Source of the DNA: Luteococcus peritonei
GTDB taxonomy: Bacteria; Actinomycetota; Actinomycetes; Propionibacteriales; Propionibacteriaceae
Assembly (NCBI RefSeq): GCF_039526385.1
Contig: NZ_BAAAIX010000033.1
Location: 90,020 to 154,019 of the forward strand
Direction: 5' to 3'
DNA length: 64,000 nucleotides
In this document: positions 40,693 through 48,616 of the stretch, one piece after another
How the letters are laid out: each line of letters begins with the position of its first letter
Position numbering within the stretch: the first letter of the stretch is position 1
Made by a program: the position numbers and the translations under genes
Notes under the pieces: model-generated
What the model was told of the DNA's origin: nothing
What the model saw: the letters and a program-made list of their open reading frames with translations, nothing else
The model's database searches: none

Positions 40693-41931
40693 GTGGCTGA
40701 CAAGGTGCTTGCGATCGTGCTGGCCGGCGGCAAGGGAAGCCGGATGGATGTCCTCACCGAGCGGCGGGCCAAGCCGACGCTCCCCTTCGGCGGGGTCTAC
40801 TCACTGCTGGACATCTGCCTGTCCAACCTGGTCAACAGCGGCATCGAGGACGTCTGGGTGGTGGTGCAGTACCACGCCTCCAGCTTCGACCAGGTGCTGG
40901 CCCACGGCCGCCCCTGGGACCTGGACCGTTTCTCCGGGGGCCTGCGCGTCCTGCCACCCCAGGAGGGGATCGGGTCCGCCGAGGAGGGGATGGCCACCGG
41001 CAATGCCGACGCCCTGTTCCGGATCCGCGAACTGGTCGCCGCCTCCGGGGCGGACCAGGTGCTGGTGCTGAGCGCCGACCACGTCTACGCGCTGGACCAC
41101 CGCGAGGTGCTGCGCACCCACCTCGAGGCCGCTGCCGAGTGCACCGTGGTCACCACCACGATCGGTCTGGCCGAGGCCGGCAACCACACCCTGGTGGACG
41201 TCACCGACGGCCGTGTCACCGGGGTGCACGCCAAGCCCGACGAGCCCGCCCACGAGACCATCGCCAGCGAGGTCTTCCTCTACTCGGCCGACGTGCTGGT
41301 GGAGACCCTGGAGCGGCTGCACGCCGAGCTCTCGGAGTCCGCCGACGAGGGGGACACCGGTCTGGGCGACTTCAGCGAGCACCTGCTGCCGGCCCTGGTG
41401 GAGCGTGGCCGGGTGGTGGCCCATGCCCTGCCGGGCTACTGGCGCGACCTGGGCCGCCCGTCGGCCTACTTCCGTGCCCACCAGGACCTGCTGGAAGGGG
41501 AGGTGGACCTGCTGCACCGCCGCGACTGGCCGATCCGCTCTGCCAGCAGCCAGCGCCCCGCCGCGCGGGTGCACGACAGCGGCCGGGTCGACGACTCGAT
41601 GCTGGCCGGCGGCGTCGAGGTGCACGGCCGCGTGGAGCGCAGCGTGCTGGGCCCCGACGTGGTGGTGGAGGCCGGTGCCACGGTGGTGGACAGCATCGTG
41701 ATGGGCCGGTGCCGGATCCGCGCCGGCGCCACGGTGCAGTGGTCCGTGCTGGACGTGGACGTCGAGGTGGGCCAGCAGGCCACGGTCGGCGAGCCGCGCC
41801 GCGATCCCGATCAGCGGCTGGTCAGCGAGGAGATCACCCTGGTGGGGATGCACTCCCGCGTCGGCGAGGCCGCGCTGGTGGGGCGCGGCGCCCGGGTCAG
41901 CCCCGGCAGCCGCATCCCCGACGCGCGCTGA
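40693..41931 (+). CDS. glgC: Glucose-1-phosphate adenylyltransferase family protein
   Basis: This 412-residue nucleotidyltransferase has the GlgC loop VLAGGKGSRMDVLTERRAKPTLPFGG. LSADHVYALD and GYWRDLGRPSAYFRAHQDLL follow, then a left-handed beta-helix tail of hexapeptide repeats (RVERSVLGPDVVVEAGATVVDSIVMG). GlgC makes ADP-glucose for glycogen or maltose 1-phosphate synthesis. No glgA, glgB or glgM lies nearby, so the role rests on family likeness. The GTG start fits the leaderless box 6 nt upstream. Its last codons fall in an 18-bp tandem repeat. Confidence 0.85.
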   Translation: MADKVLAIVLAGGKGSRMDVLTERRAKPTLPFGGVYSLLDICLSNLVNSGIEDVWVVVQYHASSFDQVLAHGRPWDLDRFSGGLRVLPPQEGIGSAEEGMATGNADALFRIRELVAASGADQVLVLSADHVYALDHREVLRTHLEAAAECTVVTTTIGLAEAGNHTLVDVTDGRVTGVHAKPDEPAHETIASEVFLYSADVLVETLERLHAELSESADEGDTGLGDFSEHLLPALVERGRVVAHALPGYWRDLGRPSAYFRAHQDLLEGEVDLLHRRDWPIRSASSQRPAARVHDSGRVDDSMLAGGVEVHGRVERSVLGPDVVVEAGATVVDSIVMGRCRIRAGATVQWSVLDVDVEVGQQATVGEPRRDPDQRLVSEEITLVGMHSRVGEAALVGRGARVSPGSRIPDAR

Positions 41932-41994
41932 GTCCCCGTCGCACGCTGAGTTCCCGTCGCACGCTGCGTCCCTCTCGCACGCTGACTCCCGCTG
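41923..41994. repeat. Four 18-bp tandem repeats at the end of the GlgC-like gene
   Basis: Units at 41923, 41941, 41959 and 41977 share GCRCGCTGMGTYCC. The first includes the TGA stop, so the array starts in the coding end and runs into the spacer before the terminator. Confidence 0.7.
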
Positions 41995-41995
41995 C

Positions 41996-42025
41996 GCGCC
42001 GAACCCGACCGGTGGGGTTCGGCGC
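41996..42025. terminator. Terminator between GlgC-like and epimerase genes
   Basis: GCGCCGAACCC (41996-42006) pairs with GGGTTCGGCGC (42015-42025) around an 8-nt loop, between convergent genes. Confidence 0.7.
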
Positions 42026-42036
42026 CGAGGCCGTGC

Positions 42037-42816
42037 TCAGGAGTCCTCGGGCCAGTTGGTCGGCGCCGCCTCGCCGCCCTCGACCACCTCTTCGGGCTCC
42101 GGTGCCTCGTCGGTCCAGGTGTCCTGGGGCCGGTAGCCCAGCTCCAGCATCGTGTTCGTCAGGTCCCAGCGTCGGTTCGGGTTGTCGCTGATCGCATAGA
42201 ACAGCCCCCAGGTGGTGGCCGCCTCGATGGAGCGCCGCACCACCTGCTCGCAGTCGTCCTCGCTGAGCCACATCGCGTGCAGGATGTCCGCCTCGGCCAG
42301 CATGGGGTCGCCGCTCATCCAGCCGATCCGCAGGCAGATCACCTCCAGCCCGTGCTCGTCGTGGTAGAAGCGGCACATGGTCTCACCCATCGCCTTGCTC
42401 ATGCCGTAGAGCGAGTCGCCGCGCGGGATCTGGTGCGGGTACACGGGCCACTCACCGTCGCGGTCGTAGCCGCCCATGGCGTGGTTGCTGGAGGCGAAGA
42501 CCACGCGGCGCACCTTGCCCTGCTGGGCCGCCTCGAGGACATTGCGCAGGCCGATGATGTTGGCCTCCAGCACCTCCTCCCAGGTGGACTCCGGGGAGGC
42601 GGCGCCGGCCAGGTGGACCACGGTGTCCACCCCGTCCATCAGGCCACGCACCGCCTCGAAGTCGTTGAGGTCGACCTTGAGCAGCTCCTTCTCCTGGCGC
42701 GGGGTGCGGGGCGTACGGCCCTGCATCAGCACCTCGTAGTCGTCCTGCAGTCGTTCGCTGAGCAGCTGGCCGATGTTTCCGGTGGCTCCGGTGATGAGGA
42801 TGCGTCGCTTCGTCAT
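42037..42816 (-). CDS. NAD-dependent epimerase/dehydratase, uronate dehydrogenase-like
   Basis: This 259-residue extended short-chain dehydrogenase has the NAD loop GATGNIGQ near residue 10 and VVHLAGAAS near 67. The catalytic FASSNHAMGGY segment and Y-G-M-S-K (near 137) follow. The SSNHA motif and length resemble uronate dehydrogenases, which oxidise hexuronates to aldarolactones, but other sugar dehydrogenases share these features. An acidic tail (EAPEPEEVVEGGEAAP) is unusual. It is a single gene read toward the GlgC-like gene. Confidence 0.78.
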   Translation of the reverse strand: MTKRRILITGATGNIGQLLSERLQDDYEVLMQGRTPRTPRQEKELLKVDLNDFEAVRGLMDGVDTVVHLAGAASPESTWEEVLEANIIGLRNVLEAAQQGKVRRVVFASSNHAMGGYDRDGEWPVYPHQIPRGDSLYGMSKAMGETMCRFYHDEHGLEVICLRIGWMSGDPMLAEADILHAMWLSEDDCEQVVRRSIEAATTWGLFYAISDNPNRRWDLTNTMLELGYRPQDTWTDEAPEPEEVVEGGEAAPTNWPEDS

Positions 42817-42979
42817 GACTCCACTCTTGCCGGGCCCGCAAGAGCGTTCCCACCCCCGTGGGGGCGCCCCGTGCCGTCGTCATGGCAGGTTCGACCAGAG
42901 TTCCTGCGCCGGACATCCCTGCGTTCCCCGCCACCCCTAGCGTCGAGCCTGCGAATCCCACCCCCACAAGGAGAAGAAG

Positions 42980-44143
42980 ATGACGAACAGTACTCGTCGC
43001 GGCATCCTGGCCATGGGCGCCGGCGTCGGCGCCGCCGCCGCGCTGGGCAGCAGCGAGGCCCTCGCCGCCCCCGCCGGACGCAAGCCCTCGCGGCGCAACC
43101 CGAAGCTGCGCTTCCGGCCCGACGGCTCGTTCACCGTCCTGCAGTTCAACGACACCCAGGACACCCACCTGACCGACCGGCGCACCATTGAGCTGATCAC
43201 CAGGGCCATCGCGAAGGAGGACCCCGACCTGGTGATCTTCAACGGCGACACCGTCAACGGCGACATGTCCACTGCCACGCAGGTGAAGCAGGCCTACAAC
43301 AACGTGATCGCCCCCGTCGAGCAGGCCGGTGTCGCCTGGGCGCTGACCTTCGGCAACCACGACGAGGACTCGGTGAAGAAGACCGGCATGACCGAGACCC
43401 GGATCATGGACTTCCTGCGCCGCTACCCGCACAACCTGAACCCTCGCGAGGATGCCATCGGTGGCCACTCCAATGCGGTGCTGCCGGTGGCTGCCTCCCG
43501 CGGTGGCCGGGTCGCCGCCGCCATGTGGCTGCTGGACTCCGGGCGCTACGAGCAGGAGAGCATCGACGGGCAGAAGGTGGAGGAGTACACCTACGAGACC
43601 ATCCACTCCGACCAGGTGGCCTGGTACCGCGAGCAGAGCCTGGCCCTGCAGAAGCAGGCCGGCCGCCCCGTCCCCGGCCTGGTGTGGCTGCACATCCCGC
43701 TGTGGGAGACCCGTTTCATGTGGTTCGGCTCGCCCACCGACTGGACCGAGGAGAGCCATCGCAAGGCGCTGGCCAAGCACCAGATCACCGATCCGAACCG
43801 CAACGAGCGCGAGTACGTGAGCCAGTTCAACTCCGGGCTCTACAACGTGGTGCGCGAGCGGGGCGACGTGATGGGCATCTACTTCGGCCACGACCACGTC
43901 AACACCTACGAGGGCAACTACTTCGGCGTCCATCTGGGCTACGGTCCCGGAACGGGCTACGGCGCCTACGGCCTGGACGGCGCCGCCAAGCACCAGCTGC
44001 GTGGCTGCCGTGTCTTCACCCTCGACGAGGGCCGGCCGGGGGAGTTCACCACCCGCAACCTCTACGCCAAGGACCTGGGCATCGACGTGACCACCGTCGA
44101 CGACCAGCCGATCGCGAAGCCGGCACCGCTGCCCTTCACCTGA
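42980..44143 (+). CDS. Exported calcineurin-like metallophosphoesterase
   Basis: This 387-residue protein begins with a twin-arginine-type signal (STRRGILAMGAGVGAAAALG). The phosphoesterase motifs are FNDTQDTH, FNGDTVNGD, FGNHDED and FGHDHVNTY, which bind two metal ions. It resembles purple acid phosphatase-like Dcr2-type enzymes. Export by Tat suggests it folds with metal before secretion and acts on phosphate esters outside the cell. AAGGAGAAGAAG precedes the ATG. A 16-bp terminator follows. Acid phosphatase or phosphodiesterase activity cannot be told apart here. Confidence 0.87.
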   Translation: MTNSTRRGILAMGAGVGAAAALGSSEALAAPAGRKPSRRNPKLRFRPDGSFTVLQFNDTQDTHLTDRRTIELITRAIAKEDPDLVIFNGDTVNGDMSTATQVKQAYNNVIAPVEQAGVAWALTFGNHDEDSVKKTGMTETRIMDFLRRYPHNLNPREDAIGGHSNAVLPVAASRGGRVAAAMWLLDSGRYEQESIDGQKVEEYTYETIHSDQVAWYREQSLALQKQAGRPVPGLVWLHIPLWETRFMWFGSPTDWTEESHRKALAKHQITDPNRNEREYVSQFNSGLYNVVRERGDVMGIYFGHDHVNTYEGNYFGVHLGYGPGTGYGAYGLDGAAKHQLRGCRVFTLDEGRPGEFTTRNLYAKDLGIDVTTVDDQPIAKPAPLPFT

Positions 44144-44166
44144 ACCTCCCACCCCCAGGGAGACAG

Positions 44167-44201
44167 CGAACGGCCCACCCCGGCACGGGGTGGGCCGTTC
44201 G
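44167..44201. terminator. 16-bp terminator after the phosphoesterase gene
   Basis: A perfect stem joins 44167-44182 to 44186-44201 around a GCA loop, between convergent genes. Confidence 0.85.
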
Positions 44202-44228
44202 TGCGCGGGCGTCCCCACCGGTGGGGCT

Positions 44229-44468
44229 TCAGCCCAGGACGGCCAGCAGCTCGGCGCTGCTGGGGGCGGTGAGCACCTGGTCGCCGACGGTGACGGTGGG
44301 CACCAGCTCGTTGCCGTCCTGCAGATCGCGTACCGTGGCCGCCGCCTCGGGGTCCTCCCAGATGTTGCGGTAGGTGATGCGCTCGTCGGCCGGGTCGAGG
44401 CCCGCCATCAGGTCCTCGCAGTAGGGGCATCCGGGGCGCCAGTAGACGGTGGCAGTGGTGGTCTCCAT
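44229..44468 (-). CDS. Glutaredoxin-like / mycoredoxin family protein
   Basis: This 79-residue thioredoxin-fold protein has the redox motif CPYC (WRPGCPYCEDLMAGL, residues about 10-24) and the cis-Pro in ELVPTVTVGDQVL. Actinobacteria lack glutathione, and such short proteins reduce mixed disulphides with mycothiol (mycoredoxin). The ATG at 44468 lies 7 nt after TAGGAT (44476-44481, minus strand), fitting a leaderless transcript and ruling out the longer ORF upstream. Confidence 0.85.
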   Translation of the reverse strand: METTTATVYWRPGCPYCEDLMAGLDPADERITYRNIWEDPEAAATVRDLQDGNELVPTVTVGDQVLTAPSSAELLAVLG

Positions 44469-44558
44469 GCCCTCGATCCTAGGCGGCGCAGCGCGCGGGC
44501 GGGCCCCGTCGGCGCGGGGGAGCGTCGTGAGCCTGTCCAGTCGGTGCGTCGGGGTGCT

Positions 44559-44588
44559 TTGCCGCGGCCTGCCCGGCTGGCGTAGCAT
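44559..44588 (+). promoter_or_regulatory. Promoter of the tRNA-Ala gene
   Basis: TTGCCG (44559-44564) and TAGCAT (44583-44588) are separated by 18 bp, about 34 nt before the tRNA. Confidence 0.55.
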
Positions 44589-44621
44589 GGCTGATCGCAC
44601 CGGACTCATCCGGAGGCACGA

Positions 44622-44697
44622 GGGGCGTTGGCGCAGTTGGTAGCGCGATTGCTTTGCAAGCAATAGGTCACGGGTTCGAACCCCGTACGCTCCACCA
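44622..44697 (+). tRNA. tRNA-Ala (anticodon TGC)
   Basis: The acceptor arms GGGGCGT and ACGCTCC pair with one G-U. The anticodon stem ATTGC/GCAAT encloses the loop TTTGCAA with anticodon TGC at 44655-44657. The T arm contains GGTTCGAACC. CCA is encoded at 44695-44697. Confidence 0.96.
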
Positions 44698-44771
44698 CCG
44701 GTCCCGGTGGCCCCACGGCCGCCGGGACCTCGTCATTCCCGGCGCAGAGCCCCTGCCTCAGCGGCCACGGC

Positions 44772-45632
44772 TCAGAAGCCGGCCCACGTCATCACCTTCG
44801 CGGACAGCTTCGCGTCCTGCGGCAGCGCGACGCCGTCCAGTTCCAGCACCGGTGCGGCACCGCGCACCGAGCTCACCAGCCAGACCCCGTCGGCGTCGGC
44901 CAGCTGGGCCGGGCGCAGCAGCCGGTAGCTCGTCGTCCAGCCCTTCTTCTCCGCCGTGGCGAAGACCTGCTTCTGGGTGATGGAGTCCAGGATCCCGGTG
45001 CCCTCGACGGGCGTGGTCACGAGCTCCCGGCCGAAGGCCACCACCAGGGCGGCGGTGGGACCCTCCAGGCAGAAGCCGTCGCTGGACAGGAAGAGCACGT
45101 CGTCGGCGCCGCGCCGGGCGGCCTCCCGCTTGGCGGCCATGTTCACCGCATAGCTCAGCGACTTCACCCCGCCCAGCAGCCAGGGCCGGTCGGTGAAGGC
45201 GTCGCTGGCGCGGCCGAGGTCCAGCCCCGCCACCCGAACGCCCTGGCGCTGCGCCAGGGCCGCCTCGGACATCTCGGTGATGGTGAGCACCAGCAGCGGG
45301 CGGCCCGGATTGCTCTCCGGCCCGCGCGAGTACATCAGCTTCAGGGTCGCCTCGCCCGGCTGGCTCCAGGCGTCGACGGCCTCGGCCACCAGCTCCTGCC
45401 AGACGGCCAGGTCGGTGGGCTCGTCGCCCAGCCCCACCACCGAGCGGTTCAGCCGCGCCAGGTGGGCATCCAGGTTGTCGATGGTGCTGACCCCGTCACG
45501 GCCGGTGACCACGCGGGTGGCGTCGAAGCAGCCGTCGCCCCGGGTGAAGCCCAGGTCGTCGGCGCTCGCCACCAGCTTGTCCTTGCCGAGCACTCCGCGT
45601 CCGGCCACGGCCACCAGCTGTTTGTTGGGCAT
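44772..45632 (-). CDS. Class IV aminotransferase-fold protein, likely aminodeoxychorismate lyase
   Basis: This 286-residue pyridoxal phosphate enzyme has the fold-type IV pattern DLGFTRGDGCFDATRV near the start. The PLP Lys lies in LGGVKSLSYAVNMAAKREAARRG and the later FLSSDGFCLEGPTAALVV binds the phosphate. The size and start resemble PabC, which makes 4-aminobenzoate for folate; branched-chain or D-amino acid aminotransferases are alternatives. The ATG at 45632 follows TAGGAT (45640-45645, minus strand) by 7 nt, so the mRNA is probably leaderless. Confidence 0.78.
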   Translation of the reverse strand: MPNKQLVAVAGRGVLGKDKLVASADDLGFTRGDGCFDATRVVTGRDGVSTIDNLDAHLARLNRSVVGLGDEPTDLAVWQELVAEAVDAWSQPGEATLKLMYSRGPESNPGRPLLVLTITEMSEAALAQRQGVRVAGLDLGRASDAFTDRPWLLGGVKSLSYAVNMAAKREAARRGADDVLFLSSDGFCLEGPTAALVVAFGRELVTTPVEGTGILDSITQKQVFATAEKKGWTTSYRLLRPAQLADADGVWLVSSVRGAAPVLELDGVALPQDAKLSAKVMTWAGF

Positions 45633-45681
45633 GGGCGTGATCCTATGCCCCGCGTCTTGGGGCTCTCTCAGAGGCACGGCA

Positions 45682-45687
45682 TACCCT
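45682..45687 (+). promoter_or_regulatory. Leaderless -10 box of the DUF5318 gene
   Basis: TACCCT is 7 nt before the ATG at 45695. It faces the TAGGAT box of the divergent PabC-like gene, 36 bp away. Confidence 0.55.
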
Positions 45688-45694
45688 AGGGGCC

Positions 45695-46114
45695 ATGTGG
45701 TCGCAGCGTGAGGTGATGAGTCATGCGCTGCAGCGACGTCGTGCCATCGTCTCGCTGCAGTCGCCGCAGCGACTCCTCAGCGAGAACGGCCCGTGCGACG
45801 CGGACCCGCTGCTGGTCAAGGCCGCCCTGCACCACGGGGAGCCGTCCGACCAGGACTGCCCGGTATGCGGCGGGGACCGGCTCACCAACCTGAACTACAC
45901 CTTCGGTGACCAGCTGGGCCAGTTCAGCGGGCGGATCAAGTCCACCGCGGAGCTGGAGGAGATGGAGAACGAGGTGGGCGAGTTCACCGTCCGCGTCGTC
46001 GAGGTCTGCCCGGACTGCTTCTGGAACCACCTGGTCACCACCTACAAGCTGGGGGACGGCAGGAAGCGCCGCCCCCCGCGCCGTCAAGAGACCGTCGAGG
46101 ACATCTATGGCTGA
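45695..46114 (+). CDS. DUF5318 zinc-ribbon protein
   Basis: This 139-residue actinobacterial protein has two Cys pairs, CPVCGG and CPDCFWNH, that could form a zinc ribbon. An acidic linker (AELEEMENEVGEF) and a basic tail (RKRRPPRR) are also present. The family is typically found next to a class A penicillin-binding protein gene, as here; its last eight bases overlap the start of that gene. Function is unknown, perhaps linked to cell-wall growth. It is transcribed from a leaderless promoter. Confidence 0.88.
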   Translation: MWSQREVMSHALQRRRAIVSLQSPQRLLSENGPCDADPLLVKAALHHGEPSDQDCPVCGGDRLTNLNYTFGDQLGQFSGRIKSTAELEEMENEVGEFTVRVVEVCPDCFWNHLVTTYKLGDGRKRRPPRRQETVEDIYG

Positions 46115-48578
46115 CAAGCAGACCCCCTCCCGCAAGGGCGCCAGCAGCGCCAAGGGTGCCACCGGGGCCAGGGCCGCCGGCAGCACCACGGGCGCCAGCA
46201 AGGCACCCGCAGGTGGCAAGGGCGCCAGGCCCACCTCGAAGAAGGGCCTCGCGGCGCGGATCGCCGGCATCCTCGCCATCGGTGCGCTGGTGCTGGCCCT
46301 GGTGGGGATGCTCGCCGGCCTGGTCTTCTACAACCGCACCGAGCTGCCCGACCCCAACCGGGACTTCACCACCAACACCACCTTCCTGTACTACAACGAC
46401 TCCAAGACCAAGCTGGGCAGCTTCGCGGTGCAGAACCGCCAGTCCATCCCGTACGCCCAGATGCCGCAGAACATCAAGGACGCGGTGATCGCCGCCGAGA
46501 ACCGCTCCTTCTGGACCGACCGCGGCATCTCGCCCACCGGCATCGTGCGCTCCGCCTGGACCATCGCCCGCGGCGGCGAGATGCAGGGCGGCTCCACCAT
46601 CACGCAGCAGTACATCAAGATCCTCTACCTCTCCAGCGATCGCACCATGACCCGCAAGCTGCGTGAGCTGGCGCTGGCGGTGAAGCTCGGCAAGGAGGTC
46701 TCCAAGGAGCAGATCCTGGAGGGCTACCTCAACACCATCTACTTCGGACGCGGCGCCTACGGCATCCAGGCCGCCAGCCGCTCCTACTTCAACACCGACG
46801 CGAAGAACCTGACCGTGCCGCAGTCCGCGGTGCTGGCCTCGGTGCTGAACAACCCCTCCGCCTTCGACCCGTCGGTGGCCAAGGGCAACAGCCAGCGCCT
46901 GCTGGAGCGCTACCGCTACGTGCTGTCCGGCATGCTCGAGGCCGGCCAGATCACCCAGGCCCAGCACGACCAGTGGGCCAAGGCCCTGCCGGCCTTCCCC
47001 GAGATCCCGCTGAACCAGCGCTGGGGCGGCACCAACGGCTACCTGCTCAAGGCGGTGCAGAACGAGCTGCTGGCCAAGGGATTCACCCAGGCCCAGATCG
47101 ACGGCGGTGGCCTGAGCATCACCACCACCTTCGACAAGAAGCTGCAGGACCACGCCATCGAGGTGGGCCAGAAGTACAAGGAGGAGGTGGGCAGCAACGG
47201 CCCTGGTGGCGCCAAGGCGATCCACCCGGCGCTGGCCTCCGTCGACGTCGCCACCGGCGGCGTGCTGGCCATGTACGGCGGCGACGACTACATCAAGAAC
47301 ACCCGCAACTGGGCCACCACCGCCCGTCCCGCGGCCTCCACCTTCAAGACCTATGCGACGGTGGCGGGCCTGCGCGGCGGCATGAGCCTGCGCACCCAGC
47401 TCAAGGGCAACACCTTCACCCCGCCCGGCGACTCGGTGCCGATCCGCAACGAGTTCAGCATGCAGTACGGCCCGGTCACGCTGCGCAAGGCGCTGGCCGA
47501 CTCCATCAACACCGCCTTCGTCGACATGACCGACAAGCTCGAGAACGGACCGGCCGCCGTGGTGAAGGCCGCCACCGACGCCGGTGTGCGCAAGGGCGCC
47601 GGCTGGGACCTGAACGGTCGCATCGCGCTGGGCATCGCCGAGGTGAGCCCGCTGGACAATGCCGCCGGCTACGCCACCATCGCCAACTCGGGCCTGCGGA
47701 TGGACCGCCACGTGGTGGCCCAGGTGAAGGATGCCAAGGGCAAGGTCATCTACACCGCGCCCACCAAGGGCACCCAGGCCATCGAGGAGGACGTCGCCCG
47801 CGACGTGATCTCCGGCCTGCGCTCCGTGGTGCAGTCCGGCACCGGCTCGGTGGTGTCCAGCCGCAACTACCAGGTGGCCGGCAAGACCGGCACCAACGGC
47901 ATCGACCGTGACGGCAAGAATGTCATCACCTCCGCCTGGTTCGTCGGCTTCACCCCGCAGATCGCCACCTCGGCGATGTTCGTGGCCGGCGACGACGGCA
48001 ACGGCTCGCTCGACGCCTACCGCCGCCCGGGCGACTCCGCCTTCTTCGGCGGCACCTACCCGGCGCGGATGTGGCGCGACTACATGCGCGTGGCCATGGA
48101 GGGCCGCGACTGGCAGAGCTTCCCGGAGGCCGGCAACGTGAACCTGGGCCAGGAGCGCGTGGGCCAGGTCCACGTGCCGCCGGCCACGCGCACCGCCCAG
48201 CCCACCGAGCGGGGCACGCAGCAGCAGTCCCAGCCCAGCCAGAGCGCCACCGAGGCCGCCAGCTCGGCCCCGGCCGCGACCTCGCAGGCGCCCGCCACCT
48301 CGCAGCCGGCGGCCACCAGCCAGGCGCCGGCCACCACGCAGCCGGCCGCCACCACGCGGGCACCGGCCACCACCCAGCCCGCGACGCAGGCCGCGGCGCC
48401 GCGCACGACGCAGGCCGCCCCGCGCACCACGCAGCCGGTCACCCAGCCCACCCAGCGCACCACCCAGCAGGGCAACGGCACTGCCGGCAACGGCGGGGGC
48501 AACGGTGCCGGCAACGGCGCCGGGAACCAGGGCGCGGGCAACCAGCCGGCCGGGGCCGGGGCGAGCGGCAACGGCTGA
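46107..48578 (+). CDS. Class A penicillin-binding protein (transglycosylase/transpeptidase)
   Basis: This 823-residue membrane-anchored enzyme builds and cross-links peptidoglycan. A basic Ala/Ser-rich cytoplasmic tail and one helix (AGILAIGALVLALVGMLAG) precede a GT51 domain with the catalytic Glu in AAENRSFWTDRG (near 131) and QGGSTITQQYIK. The transpeptidase has STFK (Ser near 411), SIN and KTGT (near 592). A tail of about 130 residues of Thr/Gln/Pro/Ala then Asn/Gly repeats would reach through the wall. ATG 46107 overlaps DUF5318, the usual gene order. Confidence 0.93.
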   Translation: MADKQTPSRKGASSAKGATGARAAGSTTGASKAPAGGKGARPTSKKGLAARIAGILAIGALVLALVGMLAGLVFYNRTELPDPNRDFTTNTTFLYYNDSKTKLGSFAVQNRQSIPYAQMPQNIKDAVIAAENRSFWTDRGISPTGIVRSAWTIARGGEMQGGSTITQQYIKILYLSSDRTMTRKLRELALAVKLGKEVSKEQILEGYLNTIYFGRGAYGIQAASRSYFNTDAKNLTVPQSAVLASVLNNPSAFDPSVAKGNSQRLLERYRYVLSGMLEAGQITQAQHDQWAKALPAFPEIPLNQRWGGTNGYLLKAVQNELLAKGFTQAQIDGGGLSITTTFDKKLQDHAIEVGQKYKEEVGSNGPGGAKAIHPALASVDVATGGVLAMYGGDDYIKNTRNWATTARPAASTFKTYATVAGLRGGMSLRTQLKGNTFTPPGDSVPIRNEFSMQYGPVTLRKALADSINTAFVDMTDKLENGPAAVVKAATDAGVRKGAGWDLNGRIALGIAEVSPLDNAAGYATIANSGLRMDRHVVAQVKDAKGKVIYTAPTKGTQAIEEDVARDVISGLRSVVQSGTGSVVSSRNYQVAGKTGTNGIDRDGKNVITSAWFVGFTPQIATSAMFVAGDDGNGSLDAYRRPGDSAFFGGTYPARMWRDYMRVAMEGRDWQSFPEAGNVNLGQERVGQVHVPPATRTAQPTERGTQQQSQPSQSATEAASSAPAATSQAPATSQPAATSQAPATTQPAATTRAPATTQPATQAAAPRTTQAAPRTTQPVTQPTQRTTQQGNGTAGNGGGNGAGNGAGNQGAGNQPAGAGASGNG

Positions 48579-48616
48579 GCCGGCCGGCCACGGCGGCTGG
48601 CATGATCGGGCAGGAC

